In this document: positions 45,561 to 60,334 of the stretch, piece after piece
Layout of the letters: every line of letters starts with the position of its first letter
Numbering within the stretch: position 1 is the first letter of the stretch
DNA from: Dermatemys mawii
Taxonomy: Eukaryota > Chordata > Testudines > Dermatemydidae
Length of the DNA stretch: 64,000 nt
Reading direction: 5' to 3'
NCBI GenBank assembly: GCA_007922305.1
Contig: ML677373.1
Location: forward strand, 13,672,456-13,736,455
Program-made: the position numbers and the translations under genes
The notes under the pieces: model-generated
Told to the model about the DNA's origin: nothing
Seen by the model: the letters and a program-made list of their open reading frames with translations, nothing else
Databases searched by the model: none

Positions 45561-48500
45561 GAGCGACAGCAGCCCCCGATTACTCAGCAAGAAGGGGGCG
45601 CAGGGCTCTCAGGCCGGTTTATTTGGACCCCAAATGTAAAATCGCAGGAAAGGGCCGGCCCGTAAAGAGTTGGAGGGACTTGGAAAGACTCAGCGGTCTC
45701 CATAGGGCCGCGAGCCACGAAGCTCTGGGATCCCAATTAAGCTGCAAGGGGGACCGATCCCCTCCGGTATAATTCCTGGCCCACGGCCACGCAGGCTGCT
45801 GTCAGACCCGGCCCGGTTCTGGAGAGCGCGGCCCTACAGGGATGAGTTAGGGGCTGAAAGTTCCCTTCCAAAAAAAATGCCAAGCTGGTAGGCTCCTTTT
45901 AATGAGATTGGCCCGATATTCTTTACCTTTCTAGTCCCATCCTTTCCCCCACCCCTTCCTGCATGTACACCCCCTTAGTTCAGATTATCACTTCACATTT
46001 GAAGACTGGGATTTTCAATTATATTTGTATTAGGTTTTTGTTATTCTGTGCAATGCCTCAAGCATTTGAGGGAGGAAGGGAACACTTTATAAACAAAACC
46101 CCTCCTCCTCCTCCAGGACAAGCTGCATCAGTTGAAGTCTGCTAGCTAACAGGGAATGGTTGAGATAGATATTTTGACATGGATAAAGATTACCAATAAT
46201 CCACTGTAAGGCTGGGCCCTGCAGCCTTATAAAGAGGCTAAATTGCACATAATGCCATATTCAATGGGACTCATGAAGCCAGATTCTTTGGCCTGGTTGA
46301 GTTATGCTTAGCACAGGACTGAGCAATGGATAGGATGGGTCTAAAAGTGGCTTTAATCCACCTTAGCTATTCCTAGATCCAGAGATAGCCCAAAGTTTGC
46401 TTTAACTCTCATCCAGCTAACTGCATGGATCCCATTAGCAGCTGAGGATAGCCAGAGAGCAGAGGCACCCTGGCCATATCTCTTCCCCCTGGGAATGGCC
46501 ATTTGATTGGGGGAAGTGGTTGCACAGGGCCACTTTGCTAGCAGCAGGACACTTGGAGGTTTCCCTTATGGTAGCCAGTCAAGCCTGTTCTCCATCTGCT
46601 TTGCAGGGCAAGAGCAGCACAAAGCAACAGGGTGGGAGCCAGACATTTGGCTGATGTATCTTAGAAGACTAGTTGGACAGTTAACCTACTGGGTCATATT
46701 TCATTTAAAATCCACGATATTTAAATACCAGGATTAAAGGAATATTTGAATGAAAAATAAAAACTATATTTATTCGCAAAGAGGATTCATTTGTTTTCAG
46801 TTATTATTTTAATTAGTCAATATCTTGTTTAAATCCCTTTATTCCTTTCTGAAACTCTTTGGACAGAGATGATGCTTTAGGCTTAATTGCAATAAATACA
46901 TCTGTAATGAGAAGTTTATTTAAAAATCAACTCATAGCTTAATTAGGCTTTAGTCCACAAATCTCTCTCCTTCCAGGTCAACTGAAGGACCCCAAGCAAG
47001 AAAAACAGAAACTGGTTCCAAAACCATCTGCACCCATATGATCTGCTGTTTCACTGCCTGTTCCTGACAATGCTAATTATGTCTCTCTATTAATTCCTCT
47101 GACGGCATAAATGTTTCTGCCAGGTCAGATGATCAGCCTCAGTAGCAACAGAGAAAAAAAAAACCAAGGAGAGCCCTTTATGTTTTCCACAACCAAGAAG
47201 TGACACTGAAGTCAGACATAAAAACATTTCTCCTATAGCTTAGGATATATTGAACTGACACACAGCATTGATCTGACAATCTGAGACCTATTGAAGAGCA
47301 CCGACAGAGTATAATGTCTTAAAAAATGGTGTCAGGACATGATCATTTGAAACTCACAGAACTGACATCTCAGTATACCCCATGCAGAACTATGTCAAAT
47401 AAATCAAGAGTTATATGGTTTTGAGCATGGGACCCATCCCAAGGCAAGATTGTAATGGACTTCAGTGGGAACAGGCTCATTCTCCATACACAGGGGTCTT
47501 TTTCCTTTCCCATGGAATGTTTTAAGGATCTGATCCAAAGCTCATTGAAGGCAACATGAGTCTTTCCTCTGACAATACTAGGTTTGGGTCAGTCCTGAGG
47601 CAAAATTACTGGGAACTGAACTGGGATATTTACAATTATTTATAGAAGCCCACAAGGTTAAACAAAACCTGTGGGCCAAAATCTGCTGTTTGTCCCATCA
47701 GTGTGAATGTAGAGCACATCCACTGCAGTCAATAGCACTACTCTGGATTTATGCCTCCGAGAGGAGAGCACAACTTTAACATTGGACATAAAATAGTATT
47801 TACCTGTGGCTAAATGTTATCCTCAACTATGTACCTACATTCCCCAATGAATTCAATGGGATTCACATCTATATGTCCAAATTCTACCCTTCGCATGGTC
47901 AAAGCTCGCCTAGGGCTAAAGTCATCCCCATGTGGAGGGCTAACACAAACACTACGCAGCACTTAAACCTAGTTCTGTGAACTGTAGTAGTGCGTAGGCC
48001 TTGTATTGGCACAAACATGAACTCTCCCTCCCACCCGCGCTGAGAACTCCATCTACCTTCACTTCCCTGCTGTTCTGAAGGGTACATGATGCTCTCAGGC
48101 TCCTCTACACTATTCATTCTCAGGGGTAATCGATAATGTAAGATGACTCACCTGGAGAGGCTCTTCACCTGGGTTTGTGCCTTCCTGTCTCAATCCCAGC
48201 AGAGGGGTTTTATTGAGGCCCTGCTGTGCAGTCCTGCAAAAAGATATGTTTTCCCTTTAAAAAAATCTTAAGGTGACAGGAACAGCTTTTTCTAGGACTT
48301 TTCTCCAGTTTGAAGCTTTGAGGGTCTAACAGGGAGGATGGGCGTTACCCTCAGAAGTGGGTGGAGTTGTTGAGGGCCAAATCCACCCTGAGTATGTTTC
48401 GTAACACTCTGGAGTAAGACAGCGTTCATGATATTGTCAGCTGTGATTCAGTTTCAAGATACAATATACTGCTAGCAAAAGACAGACCTTAGTAATGGGA

Positions 48501-49554
48501 AGCAAATACAGGCTCACATCCTCTCACAGACCTACTCCCATTAAGCTAAATGGGCTGACAGCAAAGGAGGATCTACCCCATGAAATATATATTTATTGTG
48601 TCACAAAGCTGATTTTACCAGAGCTGGGCATCCTCAAGCCTTCCTGACAAGAACTACAAAACATATTCCTCCAATTAGGGACTAATTAGCCTCCACTCCC
48701 CTGCCCCTGACACAGCACAGCTTTCCCTGCTAGCCATACACCTCAGCAGAGAATCCATGTAGCCCGATGAACAGCTCATGTTCCTAATTAAGTACTAGAC
48801 AGCTGAAATCGATGAAGACAGGATGCATCCTTGCCCTGTCTTCTCTCAAAGCAGAAAGAAGGTGTGTGGTTTCATTTATTTGCCATTTTGCTCTACATTA
48901 AGATTTGTTTTATTGGCCTGACAAAATGTAAGCGGACCAGTTTAATTACTTTCAGGTTATGCAGTGCAGCGCAAGTACAAGAAGAAAAGCTACATTCAAG
49001 ACAGTAGTTTTTGGTCCACTTTCTTCACTGTTCCTGTTTTGATTACTTGCCATAGAAAACAGTACATTGGTTTAGGAGTTCTGGTACCAATGCTGTGTAC
49101 TCTATATGTGACATTCTGGCTCATTTGAAGTCAATGGCAATATTCCTATTGACTACAATAGGGCCAGCGTTGATCTTGTGTATTTAAGTGCCTTCTTCTG
49201 TGTAATTTAAGCACTCCTCTCAACATAATTCCTAACCCTTAGCTGGCTAGAGAGTTCAATTTACAAACAATATAAAACAAATTAAAACTCACACTGTTCT
49301 GGCTGTCTTGTTAGTTTTACTAAAAAAGTAAAGATCTTGCGGGGTCTTGTAAATCATTCCAGTTTCTTCTGGTTATTAGTGATAGGATATGAAGACATAA
49401 ATCAGAGAATATGTGTTCGTACTAAAGAAGGTAAACTGAAAACTTCAGTCTACCCCCATTCTTAGATGAACAACACAAGAACAGTTTAACGGAAGATGAA
49501 AAGCAACATAAGAGAAAAAAAACCTGAAAAAATCCTATTTTGCAAAAGCCCCAT

Positions 49555-50045
49555 AATTAACCTATGGAATTCACTGCCACAAAGAGATCATTGAAGCCAA
49601 GAGCATAGGAAGACTCAAAAAAGGCTCGGCATTTACATGGAAAATGATGAGACTATGACAATTATATTAGATGGGGGTAAATAAAACCGAGGGAACATAA
49701 ACCCTAAAGGCCAGATTTTGAAAAGGCAGTGCCTAAAGATGCAGATAGGAATCCGGACTTCCAAAAGCACCTAACAGTCACAGAAATCATAAGGAATTGG
49801 GTGCCTAGGTGTTTTTGAAAATCCCAAGGTTACCTACAATCCTTAGGCACTTAAAAACCTTTCAAAATCTGGCCCTAAGTGTGTGGAATAGGGCGTGGGG
49901 AAGAAGACATCTTTTCTTGCACAGGTCACTCAGTAATTGTCTACAACTGAGTTTCTTGAACCTTCCTGTGAAATATCAGGTGCTGCTCAGCGTCAGAGCC
50001 AGGATACTGGGCTAGCTGGACCATGGATCGGGCATTTCACAGCTA
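49555..50045 (+). mobile_element. CR1 LINE 3' fragment split by a MITE
   Basis: TATGGAATTCACTGCCACAA and GAAGACTCAAAAAAGGCTCG lie before the MITE; GTTTCTTGAACCTTCCTGTG and GATACTGGGCTAGCTGGACC lie after it. A second CR1 copy with the same order is at 62830-63145. Confidence 0.65.
49708..49875. mobile_element. 168-bp palindromic MITE with TAA target duplication
   Basis: Ends AGGCCAGATTTTGAAAAGG and CCTTTCAAAATCTGGCCC are inverted repeats. TAA flanks both sides (49705-49707 and 49876-49878), consistent with a Harbinger-type insertion. Confidence 0.75.
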
Positions 50046-51876
50046 AGGGGGCAGATTCACCTAGTGGTTCTATCTACCCTTTCACTTTTCTTTATCGCAA
50101 TTATTATAAAATGATCAGATAACAGTCATTCCCATTGACTGGAAATCTCAGCAGCAGAGGTGCTGCTGGATATTAGCAGGTATTAGCTGATCTTCGACAG
50201 GCAGTGTCACCAGTAACAGAATGTGCTTCTGTTTCTCACTCCTGGGGGAAATAAGGAGGTTTCACTTTGGATAGTGTGAGCATTCAGCCCCTGTATTCTT
50301 GTCAAGAACAAAGACAATTCTGTCCTGACTCAGACTAGGAGCTCTTCAGTGGAAAGATGAGCAAATTGCAGCAAACTGGATCCACAGGCACTAATTCCAC
50401 TTAGCATTTCAGAAGAGCTATTTCTCCTATCTTATGTCTTTGCATCACCAGTTATGTGGTATTAAGTGCTTGCTCTGGCAGACGGCCTCTGCCCTCTCCC
50501 TATTAATAGAGGCACATCACTGGATTAGCAGAATATTAAAGGTCAGGCCTTTTACCTCTGGAAACAGGAGCTCAAATCCAATACAGGCACCAAATGATAG
50601 TGACTTTGGCCATCTCCACATGCACTTGTGATATCGACATGACCACTAAGCAGCTCCACATGACTGGCAGTCTCTGAAGAGGGTAGATGGCTAGGGCTGA
50701 TGCAACTCAGGACTGGGACACTTTAGTAGAGCTGAGAGCTTCATGCAGCAGTGTGCTAAGCACTCAACTCCCATTGATTTCTAGATCACTCAGGGTGTGA
50801 CAGTATCCAGGTCCAGTCAGTGAGAGACTCAGTGTGATTTGTCCTGGTCGCCCATTTGCAAGCTGGCTCCTGTTCTCAAGTGAAGCATTAAGGCCCTGAA
50901 ATGGCAAACACTTAACTTGAAGCATGGAAGACATTCCATAGACTTTAATAGGGCTTCTCATGTTGGTAAAGTTAAGCCCGTGTGTGTATTTGCAGGATCA
51001 AGGCCTAAACTGGGATTTGATGCAATTATTTTTCAGTACCATTTTGAGTGGCTACTCACTAAAAAGGAAATAATATTTTCACAATTAAGCATACAGCTAT
51101 AACAGGGTTTAACCTGAACCATTTTAAATGCTTTTCTTGAAATCTCCACAAGGAAAAGGAAGCACTTGCTACTTTACGGCCTCTGGAGAGCAATTAATGG
51201 TGTTAATTAGTGCATGGAAATACATGTGCATTTTAACAACAGTTCATACCAGAGTTCTGAGCTACACATGGCTATGGAACTGTTAGCAGATCCCTGTGTA
51301 CTTGTTCTCTGCACTAGCACAGAGCTTCTGAGCCTATATTAAGCTCTAGTACAAATCCAGGTCAAGTACTGCATGTTATGCAATTATGTTCATTGTTATT
51401 ATTATGTTAATTGTCCAATTTAAAGAGCAGCCTGCTCATTCTGGCATCAGAACTTGAACAACGTACAGTGCCTGGCTCAGATAAAAAGCGGGCAAGTGGT
51501 CACCACAGTTCCTTTAAATATAGGCCTGATCCAAAGCCCAGTGAAGTCAGTGGAAAGGAGTCACATTGATATCGTTGGTCTTGGACCTCCAGTCAACTGA
51601 CTGTAAATATATGGCTATAGCGGAGGCTGTGTCCCCGTTTATGACATTGGGAATCCCTTGCCCAATTAGCCTTGCCTAAGGATAGAAATTCCCTCTTTCC
51701 CAGGGCATTCAGTTAGCACCTATGCTGTAGCATTAAAGTGAAATCCTAATTCTAGCTGCACTTCACTGCCACTTGGAAAAATGTAGATAGAAAGAAGACT
51801 GACAAAAACCAGAGAAAAGCATGCTCGCCTAATGGGGCTCAATGCTAAAGCCTGCAAGGATGGATCAGGAGACTTT

Positions 51877-52175
51877 GGGCATGTCTATATTGGCTAGGGA
51901 GATGTAATTTCCAGCTCAAGGAGACATCCCCACATTAGGGCTGATCAAGCTAGCACACTAAAAATAGAAGTGTAGCCACAGTGGCACAAACAGTGGGTGT
52001 GTCTAGGCACCCAAATAAATGCCTAGGGTCTTGGATGGGATTGTAGTATGGCAATTAGCTTGTCCCACCACTGTGGCTACATTCTATTTTTAGCATGCTA
52101 GCTTGATCAGCACTAGTATGGGTATGACTTCTCGAGCTGGCAGTTCCACCTTCCAGCTCCACTGTAGACATACCC
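51877..52175. mobile_element. Palindromic DNA transposon, about 300 bp
   Basis: The left end GGGCATGTCTATATTGG pairs with the right end CTGTAGACATACCC. Inside, GCTGATCAAGCTAGCACACT pairs with GCATGCTAGCTTGATCAGC. No coding capacity. Confidence 0.7.
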
Positions 52176-54699
52176 GTAGTGACAAAGTTAAAGACAGCTG
52201 TTCTCACTGTTAGGAGCAGCCTCCAGTTTTCCAGCCATTGCTAATGGCCTGTGAGTCTGATTCTTGTGCTGAAATGAATATTCACCACTCCTTGTTGCAG
52301 TGCCTGTCCAGCCCCCTGATTCAAAACTGCAGGATCTGACACATTTATAAAGATCTCCCTTGAAATGCTAAAGCTCTGGACCCTTGATTGTTTATTATTT
52401 TAGCCAACAGCAAGAGGCCCGGATGACTGTTCAATAATAAAAAAAAATCAGGTCTTACTTCAATGCAAGGCACTAAAATAAGAAACAATTTATCAGTCTT
52501 CCCTCCCCTCTGTCACACATTTAGCATCAGAGCAGCTTTCTTTACTCAATAGCTCCCCTGTAAGGCCCAGGTTGTTAAATTCTGCAGCTGAGCAAACTCT
52601 GAAGCTGATGAAAGACATCTCTGACCAAATCTGCTTGCATTTGCATCTGCTTTAGTGAATTTTGTTTTCAAGGGGGAGAGCAGGGAACACAGAGCCTCCA
52701 ACATGTTGGGAACAAACACTACAAAAGGGATAATGGTTGGCTTTGTTCCTTCATCCAAAGATGCAGGGTAGGAGTGGAATCATCCTTTCCAGCAATGCTG
52801 ATGTTCAGAGCTCTAGAACATGGGATATGGAATTGTAAGAAGCACTAACCAAGGTTACAAGGAAGGATGGGATGGTCTTGTAGCTAAGGCTATCACCAGA
52901 CTAGGACATAGGAGAGCTGGCTTCTGCTGGGACTTTGGAAAAGTCACTTAATATTTCTGTGAAACTAAAATGGAGATAACATTACTTCATTTCTCTCAGC
53001 CTTAGTCTACTTAGGAAGAGACGGTCCCTGGCCTGAGTAATTTACAGTCCGTGTATGTCCAGTGCTTAGCACACTGGGGGCCTGGACCCCTCTGGTGCCT
53101 CTAGGCAGGACTGTATTACAAATAAAGATTCAATAAGCATTTCTGAAGAGATAGCTATAGAACTGGAGACCGTAATATGCACCTACCTTATGGGGGTGTT
53201 GCAAGGACACATCCATTACTGTGCGTGCGATGTGCAAATACAATAGGGCTGAGTGCTAGAGACAAACCCACAAATAAAACACACCAAATAAAAAGGAACC
53301 TATGCAATGTTCCCAAGAAATATCTATTTTGTAGCAAGTAATTTGGGCAGAAAGGCTGTAACTTCCTAGAGATGAAGTGAGGAGTTACTCCAAGGGATAG
53401 TACCTAGATACTAGCACCCGGAATCAATGCTCTCATTCATTCGCGGCTCACACCCTGACACTGTACACACAGCCGTGCGTGGAGAGAGACGGACTGCTCA
53501 AGAGCAGCGTGACAATGGAAGAGTGAGGGGTCGGGGAAACAGAAATTCCCCCTCCCTGTCCACTCCTGAAGGTGAGAGGGGGAGACGTGAGGCCGGCCTG
53601 GGGCAATCAGAGCATTAAAATGCCTCCTCCCCAGAGCATCTGAGTCCCTTGGGAGACTGAAGTGCCGTTTGCTGGTAGATCCTGAAGGGATTGGAAGGGG
53701 ATGCTTTACACGGGAGACAGCGAAGAGTTGATCCGCGCCCCCGGGAGTTCAGCACCACAGACAGCTCCCCCCAGCCGCGCGTTCTCGCGGAAGCGGAACC
53801 AGTCCAGGACCAGGACAGATCCCAGCTCAAGGTCACCCGTTCCTTGCACAGCTCATTCCCTGGGGCGGGCACCTTCGCAGGGGAGCGCGGGGCCAACAGA
53901 GTCAATTAAAACAATAGCTAAACACAAAAGGGCTTGGTCCCCTCCCCCATAAAAAGTTTCCTCCCCATCCAAGGGAAAATAATAAGTACAATAAAAATAT
54001 AATAATAATATAAACTTGGGGGGGGGGGAATGGCTGAAAACTGAATCCCCCCAAGAGAGTTTACCACAGAATATTTGGGTTCCAGTTTCTGATTTTTTTC
54101 TTTGGAAGCCCAGAAAAGTTTGACCCGGATGGACGTTTTCAAAGCTTGAGTTGAAATATTTCGATGGAAAGAAAATCCCACCAGTCCTTGTGGGGGCCTG
54201 GAATGGCTCCCTGTGCTGAAGGAACCATCCAATTGGACAAGGAAGGCTTTTAGCAGTAAGGGGCTGTCCATACGTTACTTAGGGCATTGGGAGCTGGGGG
54301 TCCTTAATTTTGCATCTTTATTTTGGTGTTAGGAGGAGGGGTGGGCCTTGAAAAGTGTGTGGTGTCATTTATGGACAAACCCTAAGTGCTAGAGCAAAGC
54401 AGAGCCAGGCTAGGGCCCGGAAGACCAATCCAAATGGGGCTTCTCCTCCAGCCCAGAGTGTCAGGAGTAAGGGATCAGTGGAAGAGGATTATCTCTGAGA
54501 CACACACAGAGATTTTATACTAGCTTCTCCAGGGAGCATGAATCAGAGTTCACGCCGTGCTCCCCATCAGTCCCGGCCTAGGCCAGGGAAGCTAATGATC
54601 CCACCAGCAGACCACACTCAGTGATGAATCCTGGTCACGTGCTCCTGGAGGGCAAGTGCCCCCTCAGATTTCTGCTTGACCTGCCGGGGTGGGGGAGCA

Positions 54700-55130
54700 A
54701 GGGGGGCTCTATCCTTCTTCCACCACGTCTGCTCCAGGGCACGTTCGGCCCCTGTCCCTGGCAGCCAGGCCCAGGCGGGGAGTGGAAGGCGGGAAGCTGC
54801 TTCTCAAGCTGGCTGCTCCAGGTAGCTGCTCTGTGCAGTGCAGTGGCTGCCTGTGAGAGCCTGGCTGGGGAGATGGCAGCTTCCCTGCTCATCTGGGCCC
54901 AGCTGCCAAGGACAGGGGCCCAGTGAGCCAGAGCCCCTTCCCCCTCCCCTCCCAGCACATTTCCCGCTTGCTCAGCCCCTGTCCCAGGCAGCCAGGCCTG
55001 GGCAGGGAGCTGAAGCCGGGGAACAGAGCAGAGACCCTCAGCGGCCACCGACAGCCCCATGAGAACTGCTCTGTCCTGCTCCCCATCAGGCCCAGCTGCC
55101 AGGGACGGGGGCCGAATGTGCTGGGGGAGG
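54700..55130. repeat. GC-rich degenerate repeat with inverted copies
   Basis: CCCCTGTCCCTGGCAGCCAG recurs as CCCCTGTCCCAGGCAGCCAG (about 54977), with inverted relatives CAGCTGCCAAGGACAGGGGC and CAGCTGCCAGGGACGGGGGC. Function unknown. Confidence 0.55.
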
Positions 55131-57889
55131 GGGAAGGTGCAACAGGGGGGCAGAGGCCCCACCCTGCAGGTACCAGGTGGAGCGTGTCAGACCCTGCGCT
55201 AGGCACAGGATGCGGGTCACTGGAGCAGGCCCCAGGAACAGGTTCCCTGGCCTCTGCTCAGCCCAGACTGGGCCGGCCCCAGACAGGCCCAGAGACAAAT
55301 GCTTCCCAACCCTGGGCCCCGAACTCCACCAACCAGTGCGATTGGCTGCCCTGGCCCAGGGAGGAGGGGCTGGAACTTCCTCCCAAAGGAAGCACTTGGG
55401 GTGGCCATAGGCCCCGCCCCCTTTTACATGGTGTCCGCGCCCCAGTATCAGGAGGCAGGACTGGGGTCGTCTATGACGCCTCCCCTCCGCACAGGGGAGC
55501 ATCAAGCACAAGAGATCCCTCGCGCTGGCTCACAGCGGAATTCAGTGTAGCCTGCAAAGCACGGTGCTGCCCCCTAGTGGCTAATTAGCCCGAATGTCAT
55601 TCTTCATCACAGCACAGTTCCAACCGGACTTTGATCATATTTTTTTAAATGTCCCAGGTCGCAGCAGTGTACTGCGTGTGGCACAAGGCAAATCAATACT
55701 GACGGACACACTCAAATCCTAGACCTTGCAAGGTAAGTGACTCTAAGATTCAGAGAGGAAGGTAGAAGGGTCGCTGTGTGTGTGTGTGATATAAAGAGAC
55801 ACAAGGTGGATGAGGGAACAGAGGTTTGAGAGTTTTTTGGAACGTGATGAATTGTGACCGAGCGATGTGACGCAGTCCCTGATTTCTGCTGCATTTGTTT
55901 CCATTTGAATGCTTTTGCTCTGATCTATTTTTCATAGATTTCTGAACCGACACGACATATATTTGCATTACACGGTATAACAATCACAGCTCTTAGTGGA
56001 ATCTGACTCCTTGTTTCAGCACTCAAGGGCTTCTCTGTCCACCTCTATCATCTCTCAGTTCACTTCTAACCACTTTTGAGAGCTCATTTGCAGCACTGCC
56101 AGAAAGTGCCTTTTTTTGTTGTTTGAATCCCCTTTCTGCACGGAGTCTCATGTCAACACCTTCGTGGCACCAACTCAGATCGCTTCCTGCACTTAATTTC
56201 GACCTGGTGATCTGGTAGTTTAGTGTTTAATATTAAACACATGCCAGGAGTGGAGCTGAGCATGATCTATGCCTTTGGAGACTTCAGGCCCAAAGCATGG
56301 AGAGAAGACAGACAGCCTGTTTAACGTACAACCTGTGAACGAAGTTTCCTATGTTCACGGATCCATGAACCACAGCACGCAGGATAAGGGAAGCCCTGTG
56401 CTCTACAAGCCTGTCCGGGAGCCTGAACAAGGTCATATATGGACAGGAGATCATGCACTTCCCTCCTCCCTCCAAACTACTCAGTCTTCTCTCTGCTGCA
56501 CATCTGTCTTTCCTCTACGTAACAGAAATCCCAAGTTCCACTGGTTCCAGTTCCCAACCAGAAGACACCCTCCCACACACTCCTACCATACAGGGCCCAG
56601 TTCTCCTCCCAGTGACAAAACCCTTTAACCCTTCTAACTGCTAAGCCCCCTTCCTTTCCTTCTAGCTGATGAAATCATTTGAACCTTCTCACTTTCCATC
56701 TCCCTGAGGCCCTGCCTAACTTAGTCACCCCCTAGTGAATCCCAGGGCTATCCCTGCTCTGGCTCATTGCCCAGGAAAAGGTGCATCAGCAATGAAAGGA
56801 GCCGTCAACACTTTCATTTCATTGTAGGTGCATGTTGTGAGTTTTGTCACATATCTTACTGGAGGCAGCGGGGGTAGCACTATCTGTACATAAGGATGCC
56901 TGACACTTCTCCATGATAAGACCTGGTTTCTAATAACTCTGCTTTTACATAGTACTGTAGATCTCTTGCTTCACAGGTGAGAGGAGACACCAAGCTGGTG
57001 AAAGTAACAGACACTCACCACAAGCCACAGGTCTTTTCTCGGGCGGTGCGGGGGAGGAGTTTAAGTTAATAAAATGGAAGAAATTTGGAAAACTCATTTA
57101 CCTTGAGTAGATCTTTTCAGCGAGTGTGCCTGGCTGAAAGGGGGAGAGCTGAGGTACATCTAGAAAATAAGGGAATTTTAACATCAGCAACATCTGGAAT
57201 GGAGGATTTGTTTATCTGTTTTTCATTCTCCTACCTGAAGGTGTGCAATAAAAAAGCTCAGTCACAGGCCTTAGACCACTGTGAGCACCAACTTTCAGTG
57301 CAGTAAAGAAGAGCAGAAACATTGACAGTATGCCACCATTAGGTTTCAGAATCAACATCATATTTCAATCAATGTGGCAGCTCACGTGTGAGCTATTCTT
57401 TCAGGCTGCCTTCTCGCACTGCTGCATCAGTTTATACTTTGGCTCATGTTTTCCAAAGTTTTCTGCAACCATAAAGGCTGGAAATAGGAAGGGTTTTCTA
57501 TTTTAAATGAACATTTAGATTCTAGAATATGGGCTGGTGGAAAGGAACAGAAGGTGCAGAATGCTAGAGGGCTGAGCTTATAGGTTGGATAGACTGCCAG
57601 GTAGTGTGTTCAGCACTCCTCCAATCAGAAGGGAAAACTCCTTTGTGCTTGATTTTGTTTTGGGGTGGTTGTTCTGGTTTTGAAAAAGGCATGTTGTGGC
57701 TAATTCATCTAATTCAGAAAGTACTGACATTGCATTTCACAGAACCACACTACTTCCCATTAACAGATACAGCCCTAGATTTCTACAACTCAACACTTTT
57801 CTTGTAGAATTTGAGTTCCTTCTTTGGTGCTCCATAATGAACTCAACATGTAATTTCTGCACTATACTAACAACCTAAGTCTCCAATGG

Positions 57890-58975
57890 AGTGGATAAAT
57901 GTGACTGTCTGTACCCTTATGTTCACCATTTTTGCAAGACGATGATCATTGTTGTACAAAGTATGCTTTGTGAGGTATCATTTGCAAGTGCATAATCTGC
58001 TGATCATCATATACAATATGAGTGGCAACACTGTATGTAAAGTTACAAGATTCTATTGCATAACATTACTGCGACATGTTCCAAGTTTAGAAAAGCAGGC
58101 ACAAACCCGTTCCTCAGAGACAAAAGGCAAATTGATGCCTCAGCCAGTTGTCAACAAAATCAGATGGCCTCTTCTTCTTTGGCAGGAACAAGGGTGTGCA
58201 TGATAAATCTACATTTTGACAAACAGACAGTTGGGGTTTCCTGTCCCCTCAGACCTTCTGTTTCCTGAATCCCAGCTGAAGATGAACTCTTGCGAAAGAG
58301 AAATGGCTATAAGAGAAGGCGGCAAATGCCCCAAAGATTTTCTTCCTCCTGTTCTCTCTGCCAATAGCATCAACAATACCTGAAGGACAAGGAAAGGAGC
58401 AGTGGACTGAGGAGAGGGCCTGGCTGAAAGGCATCCCACCAGTCAGACTTAAAAAGTATGTGATGAGAGAAAGCTTTGCTTTGGATTCATTTAGCCTGGT
58501 AAGTTAGGTATTAGTTGCGCTTTACCTTTTATTTCTTGTAACCAATTCTGATTTTTATGTTTCATTACTTGTGATCACTTAAGATCTTTCCTTCTGTAGT
58601 CAATACACTTGTTTTGTCTAACTAAAATTGAAGTGTTTGGGAAACTCCATTTGGGATGACAGGATTTGTGCATAGCATTTTCTGTTGATAAATGATGGAC
58701 TTTATATGAGCTGGTATTGTCCAAGAGGGGGCTGGGCAGTGCAAGACACATTTTTGGGGGAAGTCTGGGACTGGGGAATTTGCTGGTGTTGTCATGAGTG
58801 GCTAGCATAGCACTCATACAGTACAGCTGGGTGTGAGTTACATACTGGAGGCTGGGTGTGAAGAAGGCAGAGCAGTTGCTCCCACAGTGAAGCAGTTTAA
58901 AAGATGCCCCAGGTTGGAGAATTGAGGTAGCAAAGCAGTCTAGGTGGTACCTGGGGAATGTCACAGTAAGGGAGA
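57890..58975 (+). mobile_element. Long LTR-like interspersed repeat
   Basis: TACCTTTTATTTCTTGTAAC, TTCTGTAGTCAATACACTTG, GAAGTGTTTGGGAAACTCCA and TTTATATGAGCTGGTATTGT occur in an order I remember from many turtle sequences. Assignment to an LTR class is tentative. Confidence 0.4.
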
Positions 58976-60334
58976 ATTTTCATAAGGACAGTTGATGTGC
59001 AGGGCTGCGACCAGATTATTAACCCAGAATCGGGCATGAGTCATAAGGGAAGGATGATCACATACAGTTGGAGTTCTAGTGCATGTAGGTGTAGAGGCAT
59101 TAGGCAGGGTCTCTTCAAATAGTTGGGGAGACCTGGCGTGGACCTCCCTGTCTTCTACAACAGAAGTGTAGATCTGTAGCTAGGTGTTGTTTATAGTTAG
59201 TAAACACACGGTTGTTTGGAACCCAACTGTGTTCATGTGGTTTCCTCTTTTTTTTAATGTTGTGTTGAGAGCAAAGACAACAGTGAGGCACTAATACCAT
59301 TGTGGTTAATGCGATTTAAGTAGAGTCAGTCCCTAGACTATGTTCTCTATCTTTGGTTACAGAGCAGAAGACAGAGATGGAGCTGTACAATATTATTACA
59401 GTGAAGTTCTAAACACTTTAGATACAGGGAGGGATACACCACAGAGGCCAGGAAATTATCCCCCCTGTACAAACGATGTAAAAACAGAAATTCTCACTTT
59501 TGTTAAAAAAAAATTGTTTTCACCAAAATAGAGTCCCCCAGAATTCAGATTCTGAACAAGGAAAATGTCAATATTTTATGGAAACCCAAGCAATTGTGAT
59601 GAAAACGGAAATGTATGGAAAAAATTCTATCTTCTCAAAAAGCCATTTTCCATCAACGAAGCTTTTCGAGAGAAGATTTCTGACCATTCTGTCTCTGCAG
59701 ATACTCCTCCCTGCCTAGAGAGGTGGGCCCCATTGCTGTTCAGCTCTCCTGCTTCTCAGAGCAACATTCCACAGTTGAGAAAGCTGAAGCCCTGTGCACA
59801 GACAGGTTTGCACCTCCATTCACTTCTCACATTCTAGTCACTAGGCAAATTTGATGACTGGCCCGCTGGAGTATAAGTGAAAGCAGAGTCCAGCCCGTTA
59901 AGAATATAGAGAAGACAGCTTGTTTTCTAGTGGCTGTGTTTACTTTTAGTACATTTGCCTTCTCCCTATATTGAGTCTGATCCTACTAGGTCTAAGTAGC
60001 CTCTGCAATGGATGCCTTCAACTAACAGGAATTGAAGGTGCTGATGTTCAGCACCCCATAGGATCAGGCCCATTTCTTGGGGGGTTATTAAATCTAAAAC
60101 CATCCACCCGTTTTGTATCTGGTTTTAGGCATTGAGTAGCCTGGTGCTTTGGGGGCACTTTGAGACATCCCATTCCGGGAGGGGTGCAGGAGTTAAGAAT
60201 GACGGCTTTGACAGGCCTGTGAAACAGAAACATCACATGGATCTGGTTTCCTCGGAATAAAGGCGGTTTAAATGACACCTTCTGAAAAAGCCACCCCCAC
60301 AGAATGAGACCATTCAGCAGCCACGGGTTCAGGA

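Larger units (their letters stand above)
45561..60330. other. Intergenic DNA between RAB37 head A and the third CD300-like gene
   Basis: No exon that I can support. It holds the separately listed MITEs and LTR-like unit, an L2-like fragment near 53010-53140, a moderately GC-rich patch at 53430-53900 and a GC-rich self-complementary block at 54700-55130. Confidence 0.4.

Noticed and set aside
56269..56628. 119-residue open frame containing NEVSYVHGS
   Set aside because: One tyrosine resembles a signalling motif, but there is no hydrophobic segment, splice context or second motif; treated as chance.
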